35,759 nucleotides of DNA from JBDTCO01 sp039923495 (GTDB lineage: Bacteria; Myxococcota_A; Polyangia; Palsa-1104). A program made the translations under genes and the position numbers. The notes under the pieces are model-generated. The model saw only the letters and a program-made list of their open reading frames with translations, did not search any database and was not told the DNA's origin. Location of the stretch: the NCBI GenBank assembly GCA_039923495.1, contig JBDTCO010000060.1, positions 1-35,759 of the forward strand, written 5' to 3'. This document shows, piece by piece, positions 23,535 to 30,808 of this stretch. Each line of letters starts with the position of its first letter. Positions within the stretch are counted from its first letter, which is position 1.

Positions 23535-24058
23535 TGCGCCTTGTCGCGTTCATGCTGCTCGCGGGCTGTGCGCCCCTTGGCCCCCTGACGACGATGGAGC
23601 GGGGCTCCACGCTCCGCGAGGTGACGACGCTGGACACTCCGAGCACCCCCTGCGGTCCGCTCGGCTGGCCCGTCGAGGCCAAGGTGTCCTCTGGGTTCGG
23701 CACGCGTGGCGGCAGACCGCACCTCGGCATCGATCTCGTGGTTCCCGAAGGCGTGCCTGTGCTCGCTGCCTGCGACGGTGTCGTGAGGTACGCCGGCGAG
23801 ACGCTACGAGGTTACGGCCGCATGATCCTCGTCGAGCACGAAGGGGGGCTCGTCACCGCCTACGCGCACAACGAGAAGCTCCTCGTGAGCGTGGGGCAGC
23901 CGGTCACCCGCGGCCAGACGCTCGCCCTGTCCGGGCAGACCGGCCACGTCACGGCACCTCATGTGCACTTCGAGGTCCGGCTGGGCACTGGCAAGGATGC
24001 CCACGCCGTCGACCCGATCCCCCTCATGGAGTCGCGGCTCCACATGACGGCGCGCTGA
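23534..24058 (+). CDS. M23 (LytM) peptidase-domain lipoprotein
   Basis: This is a 174-residue lipoprotein with the signal MRLVAFMLLAGCAPLG (lipid Cys12). The LytM domain fills the rest. Zinc ligands are visible as His and Asp in RPHLGIDLVVPEG and His in APHVHFEVRLG. GRMILVEHEGGLVTAYAHNEKLLVSVGQPVTRGQTLALSGQTGHV is the family core. With all ligands in place it could be an active peptidoglycan endopeptidase rather than a degenerate NlpD-type activator. It lacks a LysM domain. It starts inside the surE stop, so translation is coupled. Confidence 0.9.
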   Translation: MRLVAFMLLAGCAPLGPLTTMERGSTLREVTTLDTPSTPCGPLGWPVEAKVSSGFGTRGGRPHLGIDLVVPEGVPVLAACDGVVRYAGETLRGYGRMILVEHEGGLVTAYAHNEKLLVSVGQPVTRGQTLALSGQTGHVTAPHVHFEVRLGTGKDAHAVDPIPLMESRLHMTAR

Positions 24059-24063
24059 CGTTG

Positions 24064-24069
24064 TATGAT
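24064..24069 (+). promoter_or_regulatory. possible -10 element for apt
   Basis: TATGAT lies 32 bases before the apt GTG. No matching -35 is seen at 16-18 bases, so this is a weak suggestion. Confidence 0.2.
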
Positions 24070-24101
24070 GTGGCGCGGTTATCCGTCCCGACGAGGCGTA
24101 C

Positions 24102-24644
24102 GTGACACAGCGCGACCCCAGCGAGCTCCAGCACATCAAGTCCAGGATCCGGGACGTCCCCGACTATCCGAAGCCCGGCATCCTCTTCAAGGACATCACG
24201 CCGCTCGTCGGTGATGGAGCGGCGTTTCGCGCGACCATCGAGCTCCTCGCCGAGCGCGTGCGCCAGCGCAGCCCCGAGTTGATCGTCGGCATCGAGGCGC
24301 GCGGCTTCATCTTCGGCGCGCCCGTCGCGGAGCGCCTCGGGATCGGCTTCGTGCCGGCGCGCAAGCCGGGCAAGCTGCCGTACAAGCGTGCGAGCGAGAG
24401 CTACGCGCTCGAGTACGGCACCGATTCAATCGAGATGCACGAGGACGCGGTCCACGGTCGCGCCGTCGTGGTCGTCGACGATCTGCTCGCCACCGGTGGG
24501 ACCGCGGCTGCGACCATTCGCCTCTGCCAGCGCTTGCACGGCAACGTGGTCGGCGCGGCGTTCGTCATCGAGCTCGGGTTCCTCGGTGGCAGAGCCAAGC
24601 TCGGCACCACACACGTCGACGCGCTCATCGGCTACGACGACTGA
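24102..24644 (+). CDS. apt: adenine phosphoribosyltransferase
   Basis: This enzyme salvages adenine with PRPP to form AMP. The sequence matches Apt along its 180 residues: IRDVPDYPKPGILFKDITPLV, IVGIEARGFIFGAPVAERL, FVPARKPGKLPYKR and the PRPP loop AVVVVDDLLATGGTAAATIRL. The GTG start has GAGG (24093-24096) six bases upstream. The stop overlaps the ATG of the next gene (TGATG), so the SCP2-like gene is probably coupled to it. Confidence 0.96.
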   Translation: MTQRDPSELQHIKSRIRDVPDYPKPGILFKDITPLVGDGAAFRATIELLAERVRQRSPELIVGIEARGFIFGAPVAERLGIGFVPARKPGKLPYKRASESYALEYGTDSIEMHEDAVHGRAVVVVDDLLATGGTAAATIRLCQRLHGNVVGAAFVIELGFLGGRAKLGTTHVDALIGYDD

Positions 24645-25075
24645 TGCTGTTCGCGACCGAAGAGTGGGCGCAGGCCTTTCGCGACAAGGTCGAGGGGAGC
24701 GCCGCCTATCGCAAGGCCGGGGCAGGCTGGACACACGGTCCGATCGTGCTCGCGGTGCGCGCGGCCCCGGCGCTCGGCCTACCCGCGCCGGTCGGCCTCT
24801 GGCTCGATCTCTCGGGCGGTCACTGCCGCGAGGCGAAGCTCGTGACGATGCCGGAGGCCGCACGCGCGCCGTTCTGCATCGAGGGCAACTACGCGGACTG
24901 GAAGGCCGTCACCCAGCGGCGGCTCGATCCCATCAAGGCCATCCTGACGCGCAAGCTCTCGCTGCGCGGATCGAAGCTCACGCTGCTGCGCTACGTGCCG
25001 GCCGCGCTCGCGCTGGTGGACTGCGCGCTCCAGGTGCCGGTGGAGTTCGCGGACGATGTGAAGGACCGGACCTGA
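24644..25075 (+). CDS. SCP2-like sterol carrier fold protein (tentative)
   Basis: This 143-residue soluble protein starts MLFATEEWAQAFRDKVEGSAAYRKAGAGWTHGPIVLAV. The sequence GLWLDLSGGHCREAKLV, then ADWKAVTQRRLDPIKAILTRKLSLRGSKLTLLRYVPAALALVD, resembles the SCP2 sterol-binding fold, where a strand WxxVxxGxxDPxxAxxxGKLxxxG precedes a helix. The fold is my reading of the pattern; no ligand is known. It overlaps the apt stop by one base and precedes a lipoprotein gene closely. Confidence 0.6.
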   Translation: MLFATEEWAQAFRDKVEGSAAYRKAGAGWTHGPIVLAVRAAPALGLPAPVGLWLDLSGGHCREAKLVTMPEAARAPFCIEGNYADWKAVTQRRLDPIKAILTRKLSLRGSKLTLLRYVPAALALVDCALQVPVEFADDVKDRT

Positions 25076-25102
25076 CCGATGTCACACCACACGAGGATCA
25101 CG

Positions 25103-25630
25103 ATGAACGTTGAACGATGGTGCGCCGTGCTCGGCTTCGCCACGATGGCTGCCTGCGCCCACAAGCCAGAGCCCGTGAAGCCGGCGAACGACGAGTTCGT
25201 CGGCTTCGGCGCGCTGCGCGGTGAGGCGAAGGAGAAGAAGCCCAAGGAGGCCAAGCCCGCCGAAGGCGAAGAAGAGGCCGCTGTGGGGGGCGAAGGCGAG
25301 AAGACCGCACTCTCGAAGGAGCAGGTCATCGGTGCGCTCGACGGGGCCCAAAGACGTGTCGATGGATGTCTGAAGAAGTTTCGAGATCCAGGGATCTACG
25401 TTGTCGAAATCACGATAGATCCGGCCGGGTCGTGCACCGCCGAGCCGGTGCGCGCACCGACCCGCAAGGAGCAGCCTGATCTGTGGGCGCAGGTACCGGG
25501 CAAGATCGATGGCGGCAAGAATCCGAAGAGCTCGACGAACCGTTGTATCGCGAGCGCCATCTCATCCGTGAAGTTTCCGAAGTTCGAGGGCAAGCCACTC
25601 GTGGTGACCTATCCGATCGTGCTGAAGTGA
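25103..25630 (+). CDS. lipoprotein with AgmX/PglI-like C-terminal domain
   Basis: This 175-residue protein has signal MNVERWCAVLGFATMAAC, an imperfect lipobox (MAAC, lipid Cys18). A Lys/Glu-rich linker (about residues 45-80) leads to a C-terminal domain starting LSKEQVIGALDGAQRRVDGCLKKF. This domain has EITIDPAGSCTAEPVRA, a Cys in STNRCIASAISSVKFPKFEGKPLVVTYPIVL and a spacing of Cys and FP residues like the tail shared by AgmX/PglI-type proteins of myxobacteria. The function is not known. ATG 25103 (ACGAGGA upstream) is favoured over an ATG 24 bases earlier because it begins the signal peptide. The stop overlaps the next GTG. Confidence 0.7.
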   Translation: MNVERWCAVLGFATMAACAHKPEPVKPANDEFVGFGALRGEAKEKKPKEAKPAEGEEEAAVGGEGEKTALSKEQVIGALDGAQRRVDGCLKKFRDPGIYVVEITIDPAGSCTAEPVRAPTRKEQPDLWAQVPGKIDGGKNPKSSTNRCIASAISSVKFPKFEGKPLVVTYPIVLK

Positions 25631-26058
25631 AGCTTGGCCTCCAGCTCGCCACGTGCGCGCTGCTCTCCGGCTGCGTGCCCCAGGTGGTCGTGCGCGACCA
25701 GGAAGCCGCCTGCCGGATTGCACGCGACATGGGTCATGCCACCTCCACCAAGGACATGGTCGAGCTGACCGCGCCGTTCCCGAACGCGAACTTCTACGCG
25801 GTTCGAGCGTACCGGGCGCGCCTCGCGACGCTCGTCATGACCGGGTTCGGCGCGGCCGGCATCGGTGGCGCCTTCATCGCGGGCTTCGCGGCGGATACCA
25901 ACAAGCCGGAGGTCCGCGCTGGTCTGTACGCGGACGTAGGGGTGACGCTCGGGCTCGGTGCGGCGGTGCTGCTGTCCGGCTACATCTACGCGAGCGCGTC
26001 GCGCAAGGCCGTGGCCCAGCTCGACGCAGACGTTCGCAACACCTGCCCCCAGCAGTAG
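25627..26058 (+). CDS. lipoprotein with two membrane-like segments, unknown function
   Basis: This 143-residue product begins VKLGLQLATCALLSGC, a short lipoprotein signal (lipid Cys16). Two hydrophobic stretches follow, LVMTGFGAAGIGGAFIAGFAA and VGVTLGLGAAVLLSGYIYA, separated by a polar loop. The C-terminus has a Cys (RNTCPQQ). No family is recognised. The GTG start overlaps the preceding stop (GTGA), so both lipoproteins are likely made from one transcript with apt and the SCP2-like gene. Confidence 0.65.
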   Translation: MKLGLQLATCALLSGCVPQVVVRDQEAACRIARDMGHATSTKDMVELTAPFPNANFYAVRAYRARLATLVMTGFGAAGIGGAFIAGFAADTNKPEVRAGLYADVGVTLGLGAAVLLSGYIYASASRKAVAQLDADVRNTCPQQ

Positions 26059-26077
26059 CCATGGGCGAGGTGGGTGT

Positions 26078-28270
26078 TCAGCGCGGTCGGTAGCCGCGGA
26101 GCACGCCGTAGGGCGGAGGCCACGTGGCCTCGATTCCCTGGGCGACCTTCGCGTGGTTCGTGAAGTACGGGTCGAAGAGGTGGGCGCGCGCGAGGAGGCA
26201 CAGGTCGGCCCGTCCGGCCGCGAGGATCGCGTTGACGTCGCCGGGCGTGCTGATGGCGCCGACCGTCATGGTCGGGACCTTGGCCTCGAGCCGGATGCGC
26301 TCGGCGAACGAGGTCTGATAGAGACGGCCGTATCGCGGCCGCGCCTTCGGTGAGGTCTGCCCACCGGAGACATCCACGATGTCGCAGCCGTGCGCCGCGA
26401 GCGCGCGCCCGATCTCGACGGCATCGTCGCCGCTGAGGCCGCCCGCTTCCCAGTCGGTCGCGGAGATACGCACGGACAGCGGACGCTCGCGAGGCCACGC
26501 GGCGCGGACCGCATCGAGCAGCTCGAGCGGGAAGCGCATGCGGGCCGCGATGGTCCCTCCATACGAATCGGTTCGACGATTCGTGAGCGGTGACAGGAAG
26601 CTGGCGAGCAGGTAGCCGTGCGCCATGTGCAGCTCGAGGAGATCGAAGCCGACGCGACGCGCGAGCTTCGTCGAGTGCACGAAGTCGGCGATGCACGCAT
26701 CCATGCCTGCGCGGTCGAGCTCGCGCGGCGCCTGGCTCTCCGGGTAGTAGGGCAGCGGCGACGCCGACACCAGCGGCCACGCGTCGCCGGTGAGCGGACG
26801 ATCCATGCCGTCCCACATGAGGCGCGTCGCGCCCTTTCTACCCGCGTGGCCGAGCTGCACGCCCACCTTTGCATCGCTCTGCGTGTGCGCGAACTCGACG
26901 ATGCGCTGCCACGCAGCGGCCTGCGCGTCGTTCCACAGCCCCGCGCAGCCGGGCGAGATGCGACCGTCTGCGCACACGTCGGTCATCTCGGTCATCACGA
27001 GGCCCGCACCGCCGATGGCGAGCCCGCCGTAGTGCACGAGGTGCCAGTCCCCGACGAGGCCATCCCCGGCCATGTACTGACACATGGCCGACACGCCCAC
27101 GCGGTTGGACAGGGTGAGCTCCGCGAGCTGCAGAGGCGCGAACATCGGCGGGCCATCGCCGAAGCGGGCTTCGACGCGCGAGACCAGCTCGGCGTCTCGC
27201 TTGCGGAGGTTGTCGTGATCGATGCGGAGCGACCGCGTGAGCAGGCTGAACGTGAACGTGAGCGGATCGAGGTTGTCGTAGTAGCGCTCGGTGTCCTCGA
27301 ACCAGTGCAGGCTCGCCTCGGCCGCGCGCTGCACGCTCTCGACGATCGGGCGGCGCGTCTGCTCGTAACGGGCGAGCGAGTCGCGGAACGCGAGTGACGC
27401 CGCGAGCGCGATCGAGTCCTCCATCGCGAGCTTGGTCCCGGACCCGATGCTGAAGTGGGCGGTGTGCGCGGCGTCGCCGAGGAGCACGACGTTTCCCGCG
27501 TGCCAGTGGCCGAGGCGCACCGTCGGGAAGCGGCGCCACGTCGAGCGGTTGGTGAGCAGCGCGTGACCGCCGAGCCGGTGCGCGAACAGCTGCTCGCAGT
27601 AGCGCGCGGCGCCGGCCTCATCGGCGGGATCGAGGCCCGTACGCTGGAACGTCTCCTCGGTGCACTCCACGATGAACGTGGAGTGTCCCTCCTCGTAGCG
27701 ATACGCGTGCACACGGAAGAGCCCGGCGTCGTTGCGATCGAAGTAGAACGTGAAGGCATCGAGGGGCTGCGTGGAGCCGAGCCACACGAAGCGGTTGGGT
27801 CTGACGTCGAGGCTCGGCTCGAGTATCCCGGCGTAGCGCTCGCGCGTGGCGCTGTTGACGCCGTCTGCGGCCACGACGAGATCGTGCGTGGCGGAGAGGG
27901 TGGAGACATCCGCATCCTCGCCGAAGCGCAGCTCCACGCCGAGCGCCGCCGCGCGCGCCTGCAGGATCGCGAGCAGGCGGTGCCGCGACAGCCCCGCGAA
28001 CCCGTGGCCCTTCGACGTGAAGCGCTCGCCACCAACGAAGACGTCGATGTCGTCCCAGTGCGAGAACGCCGCGACGATCGCCGCATGGCTCTCGGCGTCC
28101 GCCCGCGCGAACGTGTCCAGCGTCGCGTCGGAGAACACGACGCCGAAGCCGAACGTATCGTCGGCCCCGTTGCGCTCGTACACGGTCACGCGGCGCGACG
28201 GATCGGCCTTCTTGGCCAGGATGGCGAAGTAGAGGCCCGCGGGACCTCCGCCGAGGCAGGCGATGTTCAC
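26078..28270 (-). CDS. bifunctional FAD monooxygenase / FMN oxidoreductase (salicylyl-CoA 5-hydroxylase type)
   Basis: This is a 730-residue fusion. Residues 1 to about 375 are a class A flavoprotein monooxygenase: NIACLGGGPAGLYFAI (FAD dinucleotide fold), VVAADGVNS and GDAAHTAHFSIGSGTKLAMED. From about 380 on it is an Old Yellow Enzyme-type FMN oxidoreductase: PLQLAELTLSNRVGVSAMCQY, VQLGHAGRKG, ELHMAHGYLLASFLSPLTNRRTDSYGG and SGDDAVEIGR. This architecture is known from 2-aminobenzoyl-CoA monooxygenase/reductase and from proteins annotated as salicylyl-CoA 5-hydroxylase. Hydroxylation of an aromatic acyl-CoA is likely; the exact substrate is not shown. GTG 28270 is the family-like start but has no Shine-Dalgarno. 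No CoA ligase is adjacent. Confidence 0.85.
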   Translation of the reverse strand: MNIACLGGGPAGLYFAILAKKADPSRRVTVYERNGADDTFGFGVVFSDATLDTFARADAESHAAIVAAFSHWDDIDVFVGGERFTSKGHGFAGLSRHRLLAILQARAAALGVELRFGEDADVSTLSATHDLVVAADGVNSATRERYAGILEPSLDVRPNRFVWLGSTQPLDAFTFYFDRNDAGLFRVHAYRYEEGHSTFIVECTEETFQRTGLDPADEAGAARYCEQLFAHRLGGHALLTNRSTWRRFPTVRLGHWHAGNVVLLGDAAHTAHFSIGSGTKLAMEDSIALAASLAFRDSLARYEQTRRPIVESVQRAAEASLHWFEDTERYYDNLDPLTFTFSLLTRSLRIDHDNLRKRDAELVSRVEARFGDGPPMFAPLQLAELTLSNRVGVSAMCQYMAGDGLVGDWHLVHYGGLAIGGAGLVMTEMTDVCADGRISPGCAGLWNDAQAAAWQRIVEFAHTQSDAKVGVQLGHAGRKGATRLMWDGMDRPLTGDAWPLVSASPLPYYPESQAPRELDRAGMDACIADFVHSTKLARRVGFDLLELHMAHGYLLASFLSPLTNRRTDSYGGTIAARMRFPLELLDAVRAAWPRERPLSVRISATDWEAGGLSGDDAVEIGRALAAHGCDIVDVSGGQTSPKARPRYGRLYQTSFAERIRLEAKVPTMTVGAISTPGDVNAILAAGRADLCLLARAHLFDPYFTNHAKVAQGIEATWPPPYGVLRGYRPR

Positions 28271-28283
28271 GGCCAGGAGGGTA

Positions 28284-29138
28284 CTACGCGAGGAAGGGTC
28301 GCACCCACTCCTGGCTGTGCGCCTCGAGCTCGTCGCGCAGCTTCTCGTCGAGAGCGAGCTTCGATGGCGTCTTCGGCCGGCTCTTGTCGTAGTAGAGGCC
28401 CGTCTCGGCGGCGAGCTCGGGCGCCGTGGCGCAGTGCACCTGCGTCCGCGCGCCTTTTTCGACGGTGATGAGCAGAGGCTTGAGCAGGACCGCAAACGGC
28501 CCCATGCGACGCTGCCAGATGTCACTGGCGACCGCACCGGGATGCAGCGAGTACGTGGTGATCTTCGTATCGGTGAGCCGCTTCGCCAGCGACTTCGCGT
28601 GAAGGACGTTGGCGAGCTTCGAGACGGCGTACTCGGGGAGGGCGGCGTAGCTCTTCGTGGTGCGTCGCAACGCATCCCAGTCGAACGGCGCCGCACGGTA
28701 ATGGCTGCCGCTCGACACGTTCACGATGCGCCCCTGCTCGGCGCGCTTCACGAGCGGCAGCAGCTTCTCGGTCCACAGGAAGTGACCGAGGTGGTTCGTG
28801 CCGAAGGCCAGCTCGAAGCCGTCCTTCGTGATGCCCTGGACGCCGGCGATACCCGCGTTGTTCATGAGCACGTCGATGGTCCAGTCCTTCTCGAGCAGCT
28901 CGTCGGCCGCGCGGCGAACGCTGGCGAGATCGCCGAGCTCGAGCTGGACGAACGCGGCCTCGACGCCCTTTTCGCGGAGCATGGCGAGCACGGGATCGGT
29001 CTTGTCCGGGCTGCGCGACGCGATGACGATGCGCGCCGCGCCGGCCTCGGCGAGCTGCTCCACGGCCGCCTTGCCGATGCCGGTGTTGGCACCCGTGACG
29101 ACGTAGGTCTTGCTGCGGGCCTGGGTCATGCCCGCCAT
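28284..29138 (-). CDS. short-chain dehydrogenase/reductase
   Basis: This 284-residue Rossmann protein of the retinol dehydrogenase-like SDR group has the cofactor motif TGANTGIGKAA, a basic Arg/Ser after the second strand (ASRSPDK, favouring NADP), NNAG in MNNAGIAGV, the catalytic Ser in NVSSGSHY and YAVSKLANVL with the Tyr-Lys pair. The substrate is unknown. Two starts are possible: ATG 29138 or ATG 29129, nine bases downstream. I give the longer one. It lies 13 bases upstream of the fused flavoprotein gene, so the two are probably cotranscribed. Confidence 0.88.
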   Translation of the reverse strand: MAGMTQARSKTYVVTGANTGIGKAAVEQLAEAGAARIVIASRSPDKTDPVLAMLREKGVEAAFVQLELGDLASVRRAADELLEKDWTIDVLMNNAGIAGVQGITKDGFELAFGTNHLGHFLWTEKLLPLVKRAEQGRIVNVSSGSHYRAAPFDWDALRRTTKSYAALPEYAVSKLANVLHAKSLAKRLTDTKITTYSLHPGAVASDIWQRRMGPFAVLLKPLLITVEKGARTQVHCATAPELAAETGLYYDKSRPKTPSKLALDEKLRDELEAHSQEWVRPFLA

Positions 29139-29296
29139 GCTACCTGTGAATCTCCACGAAGCGACCCGCGTGGCGGTCGCACACGGACAGTGTCGTCGAG
29201 CTGCGCCTCGGTGGTGCGCGCTGACGAGCAAGCGCTGCGCGTTCGGCGCTGTGGCAGAGGCGCTCGAGCGGTAGGGCAGAGCGCTCGCGCGCTGCA

Positions 29297-30268
29297 ATGA
29301 GTATCCTGTGGCCGATGCTGCGCTGGCTGCCCTTCGTGTTGTTGCTCTCCTCGTCGGTCGCCGGCGCCTGCGAGGTGAGCGGCAAGCGTGCGACCCTTCG
29401 CGCGCACGTCGTGCCGGATCGCCGTGCCGCGTTCGATGTGCAGGTCTCCGCCGGACCGGCCAAGGTGCGCTACGACGCCGTCCCGATGGTGATCGTAGCG
29501 ACGCCCATCGCGCTGACCGCGCCGCTGACCGCACCGACGAACGCGATGATCGCGAAGCGCATCGAGCTCGACGGCATGGTCACGCTCCCCACCGGCACCG
29601 AGCTGCTGCTGAGAGGGGCTGCATCACCGACGTCCGTCGATGCGCGCCTCGAGCTCGTGGACCTGACCTTCGAGCACCTCGCGGTGCCGTGCGCTGCGCT
29701 CGCGCTGGATCACCTCGACGGGGGCAGCTATGTGCACCACGACCGCGTCGAGTCCAAGGCGGTCGTGCCGAAGTCCAGGTACGTCGTGTTCCGTCGCAAG
29801 GCGGGCGCCTCGACCGGTCTGCCCGCGGTGCTCGACGATCCGGTCGACTTCGTGATGCGCGTGGTCGCGCGCCGCGACGACTGGGTGCAGGTGACCTGGA
29901 GCGGACCCGAGAACGTGTCGTTGAAGGCGTGGTTGCGCGCGAGCGAGGTCGAAGCTGCCCAGGGCGAGACCGAGGGCGAAGGGGCGCCGTCGCCGCCATC
30001 GCGCTGGACTCACAGCGACATGCGATGCGCGCGCGACGAGGCGCCGCGCGCCTCCATCGATCGCGGCGCTCCTGTCCACGCCGTCGTCGGTGGCACGGCG
30101 TGGGGCCGGATCGCCGCCCCGACAGGCTACAGTGTGAAGCTGCTCCCCGACGCACCGGAGTGGGTCGCGATCCTGCGCGCCGACTCGCTGTCGGGACCGT
30201 CGTGCAAGGACCTCGTTCACGCCTGGGTGCCGCGATCCTCGGTGCATCTTCCCGTCGCTCCGCAATAG
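29297..30268 (+). CDS. secreted protein of unknown function
   Basis: This 323-residue product has an N-terminal signal peptide (MLRWLPFVLLLSSSVAGAC, cleavage or lipidation near Ala-Cys). I see no catalytic motif. Residues 160-220 (PAVLDDPVDFVMRVVARRDDWVQVTW, then LKAWLRASEV) and a second stretch near 255-300 (HAVVGGTAWGRIAAP, then WVAILRADSL) resemble SH3-like bacterial domains, but this is tentative. ATG 29297 and ATG 29315 both work as starts; neither has a clear ribosome-binding site. It is divergent from the SDR gene across 158 bases and ends 142 bases before tRNA-Arg, which faces it. Confidence 0.6.
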   Translation: MSILWPMLRWLPFVLLLSSSVAGACEVSGKRATLRAHVVPDRRAAFDVQVSAGPAKVRYDAVPMVIVATPIALTAPLTAPTNAMIAKRIELDGMVTLPTGTELLLRGAASPTSVDARLELVDLTFEHLAVPCAALALDHLDGGSYVHHDRVESKAVVPKSRYVVFRRKAGASTGLPAVLDDPVDFVMRVVARRDDWVQVTWSGPENVSLKAWLRASEVEAAQGETEGEGAPSPPSRWTHSDMRCARDEAPRASIDRGAPVHAVVGGTAWGRIAAPTGYSVKLLPDAPEWVAILRADSLSGPSCKDLVHAWVPRSSVHLPVAPQ

Positions 30269-30410
30269 GTCGCGTTCCGCTCCGATGCCGTCGTGTTGCA
30301 GCGCCGCGGGTCGAGCGCGTCCACCACGCCACCCCCTTTGCTCGCCACGGAAGAGTCGTGGTGATCGGCGGAGGTGTTGACGCTCGACGGCGCTCCCTGA
30401 CCGTCGTCGG

Positions 30411-30484
30411 TGTACCCAGCCTGAATCGAACAGGCAGCCTATGCTTTAGGAAAGCATTGCTCTATCCAGTTGAGCTATGGGTAC
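30411..30484 (-). tRNA. tRNA-Arg(CCT)
   Basis: On the minus strand the acceptor GTACCCA pairs with TGGGTAC, with discriminator A. The D stem is GCTC, the anticodon stem ATGCT/AGCAT holds loop TTCCTAA (anticodon CCT, reads AGG), and the T arm is GCCTG-TTCGATT-CAGGC. CCA is not encoded. It starts 7 bases behind the small gene at 30492, so it is probably processed from that operon's transcript. No T-rich terminator follows. Confidence 0.95.
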
Positions 30485-30491
30485 GAAAGAG

Positions 30492-30764
30492 CTACTTCGT
30501 ATCGTCGGGCTGCGGCCTCAGGCGGTGGAGCTTGCCGCCGGGGAGCGCTTCCATCATCGGGGCAACGTCGCGCACGGCGATCATGCCGACGTGCTCGAGG
30601 TTCACCGCGAAGTCGGCCTCGCCGGACTTCGGGTTGGCGAGGACGATCCAGCCCTCCTGGATGCCGATGATCTTCCCGGACGCCATCAGGCCATCGACCT
30701 CTTCGGTGTCTCTCGGATTGAAGATGTCGACTTCTTTGCCGACGAGGAACAGCAGCGACTTCAT
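30492..30764 (-). CDS. small conserved-looking protein in the ethylmalonyl-CoA operon, unknown
   Basis: This is a 90-residue protein from ATG 30764 (MKSLLFLVGKEVDIFNPRD); an upstream start at 30788 adds eight residues. The sequence GKIIGIQEGWIVLANPKSGEADFAVNLEHVGMIAV reads as about five short beta strands ending in a hydrophobic turn, as in small SH3- or Sm-like barrels. That fold is only a guess. No catalytic residues or membrane segment are visible. The stop-to-start gap to the ccr gene is 44 bases (20 with the longer start) on the same strand, so it probably belongs to the operon. tRNA-Arg follows after 7 bases. Confidence 0.65.
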   Translation of the reverse strand: MKSLLFLVGKEVDIFNPRDTEEVDGLMASGKIIGIQEGWIVLANPKSGEADFAVNLEHVGMIAVRDVAPMMEALPGGKLHRLRPQPDDTK

Positions 30765-30808
30765 GTCGCGGAAACTACTGCCAGCCACGGCTCAGGTCAA
30801 CGCCAGCG

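Noticed and set aside
30370..30410. Terminator behind tRNA-Arg
   Set aside because: There is a 6-bp inverted repeat (CGACGG/CCGTCG) with a ten-base loop but no T-run, so it is not convincing.
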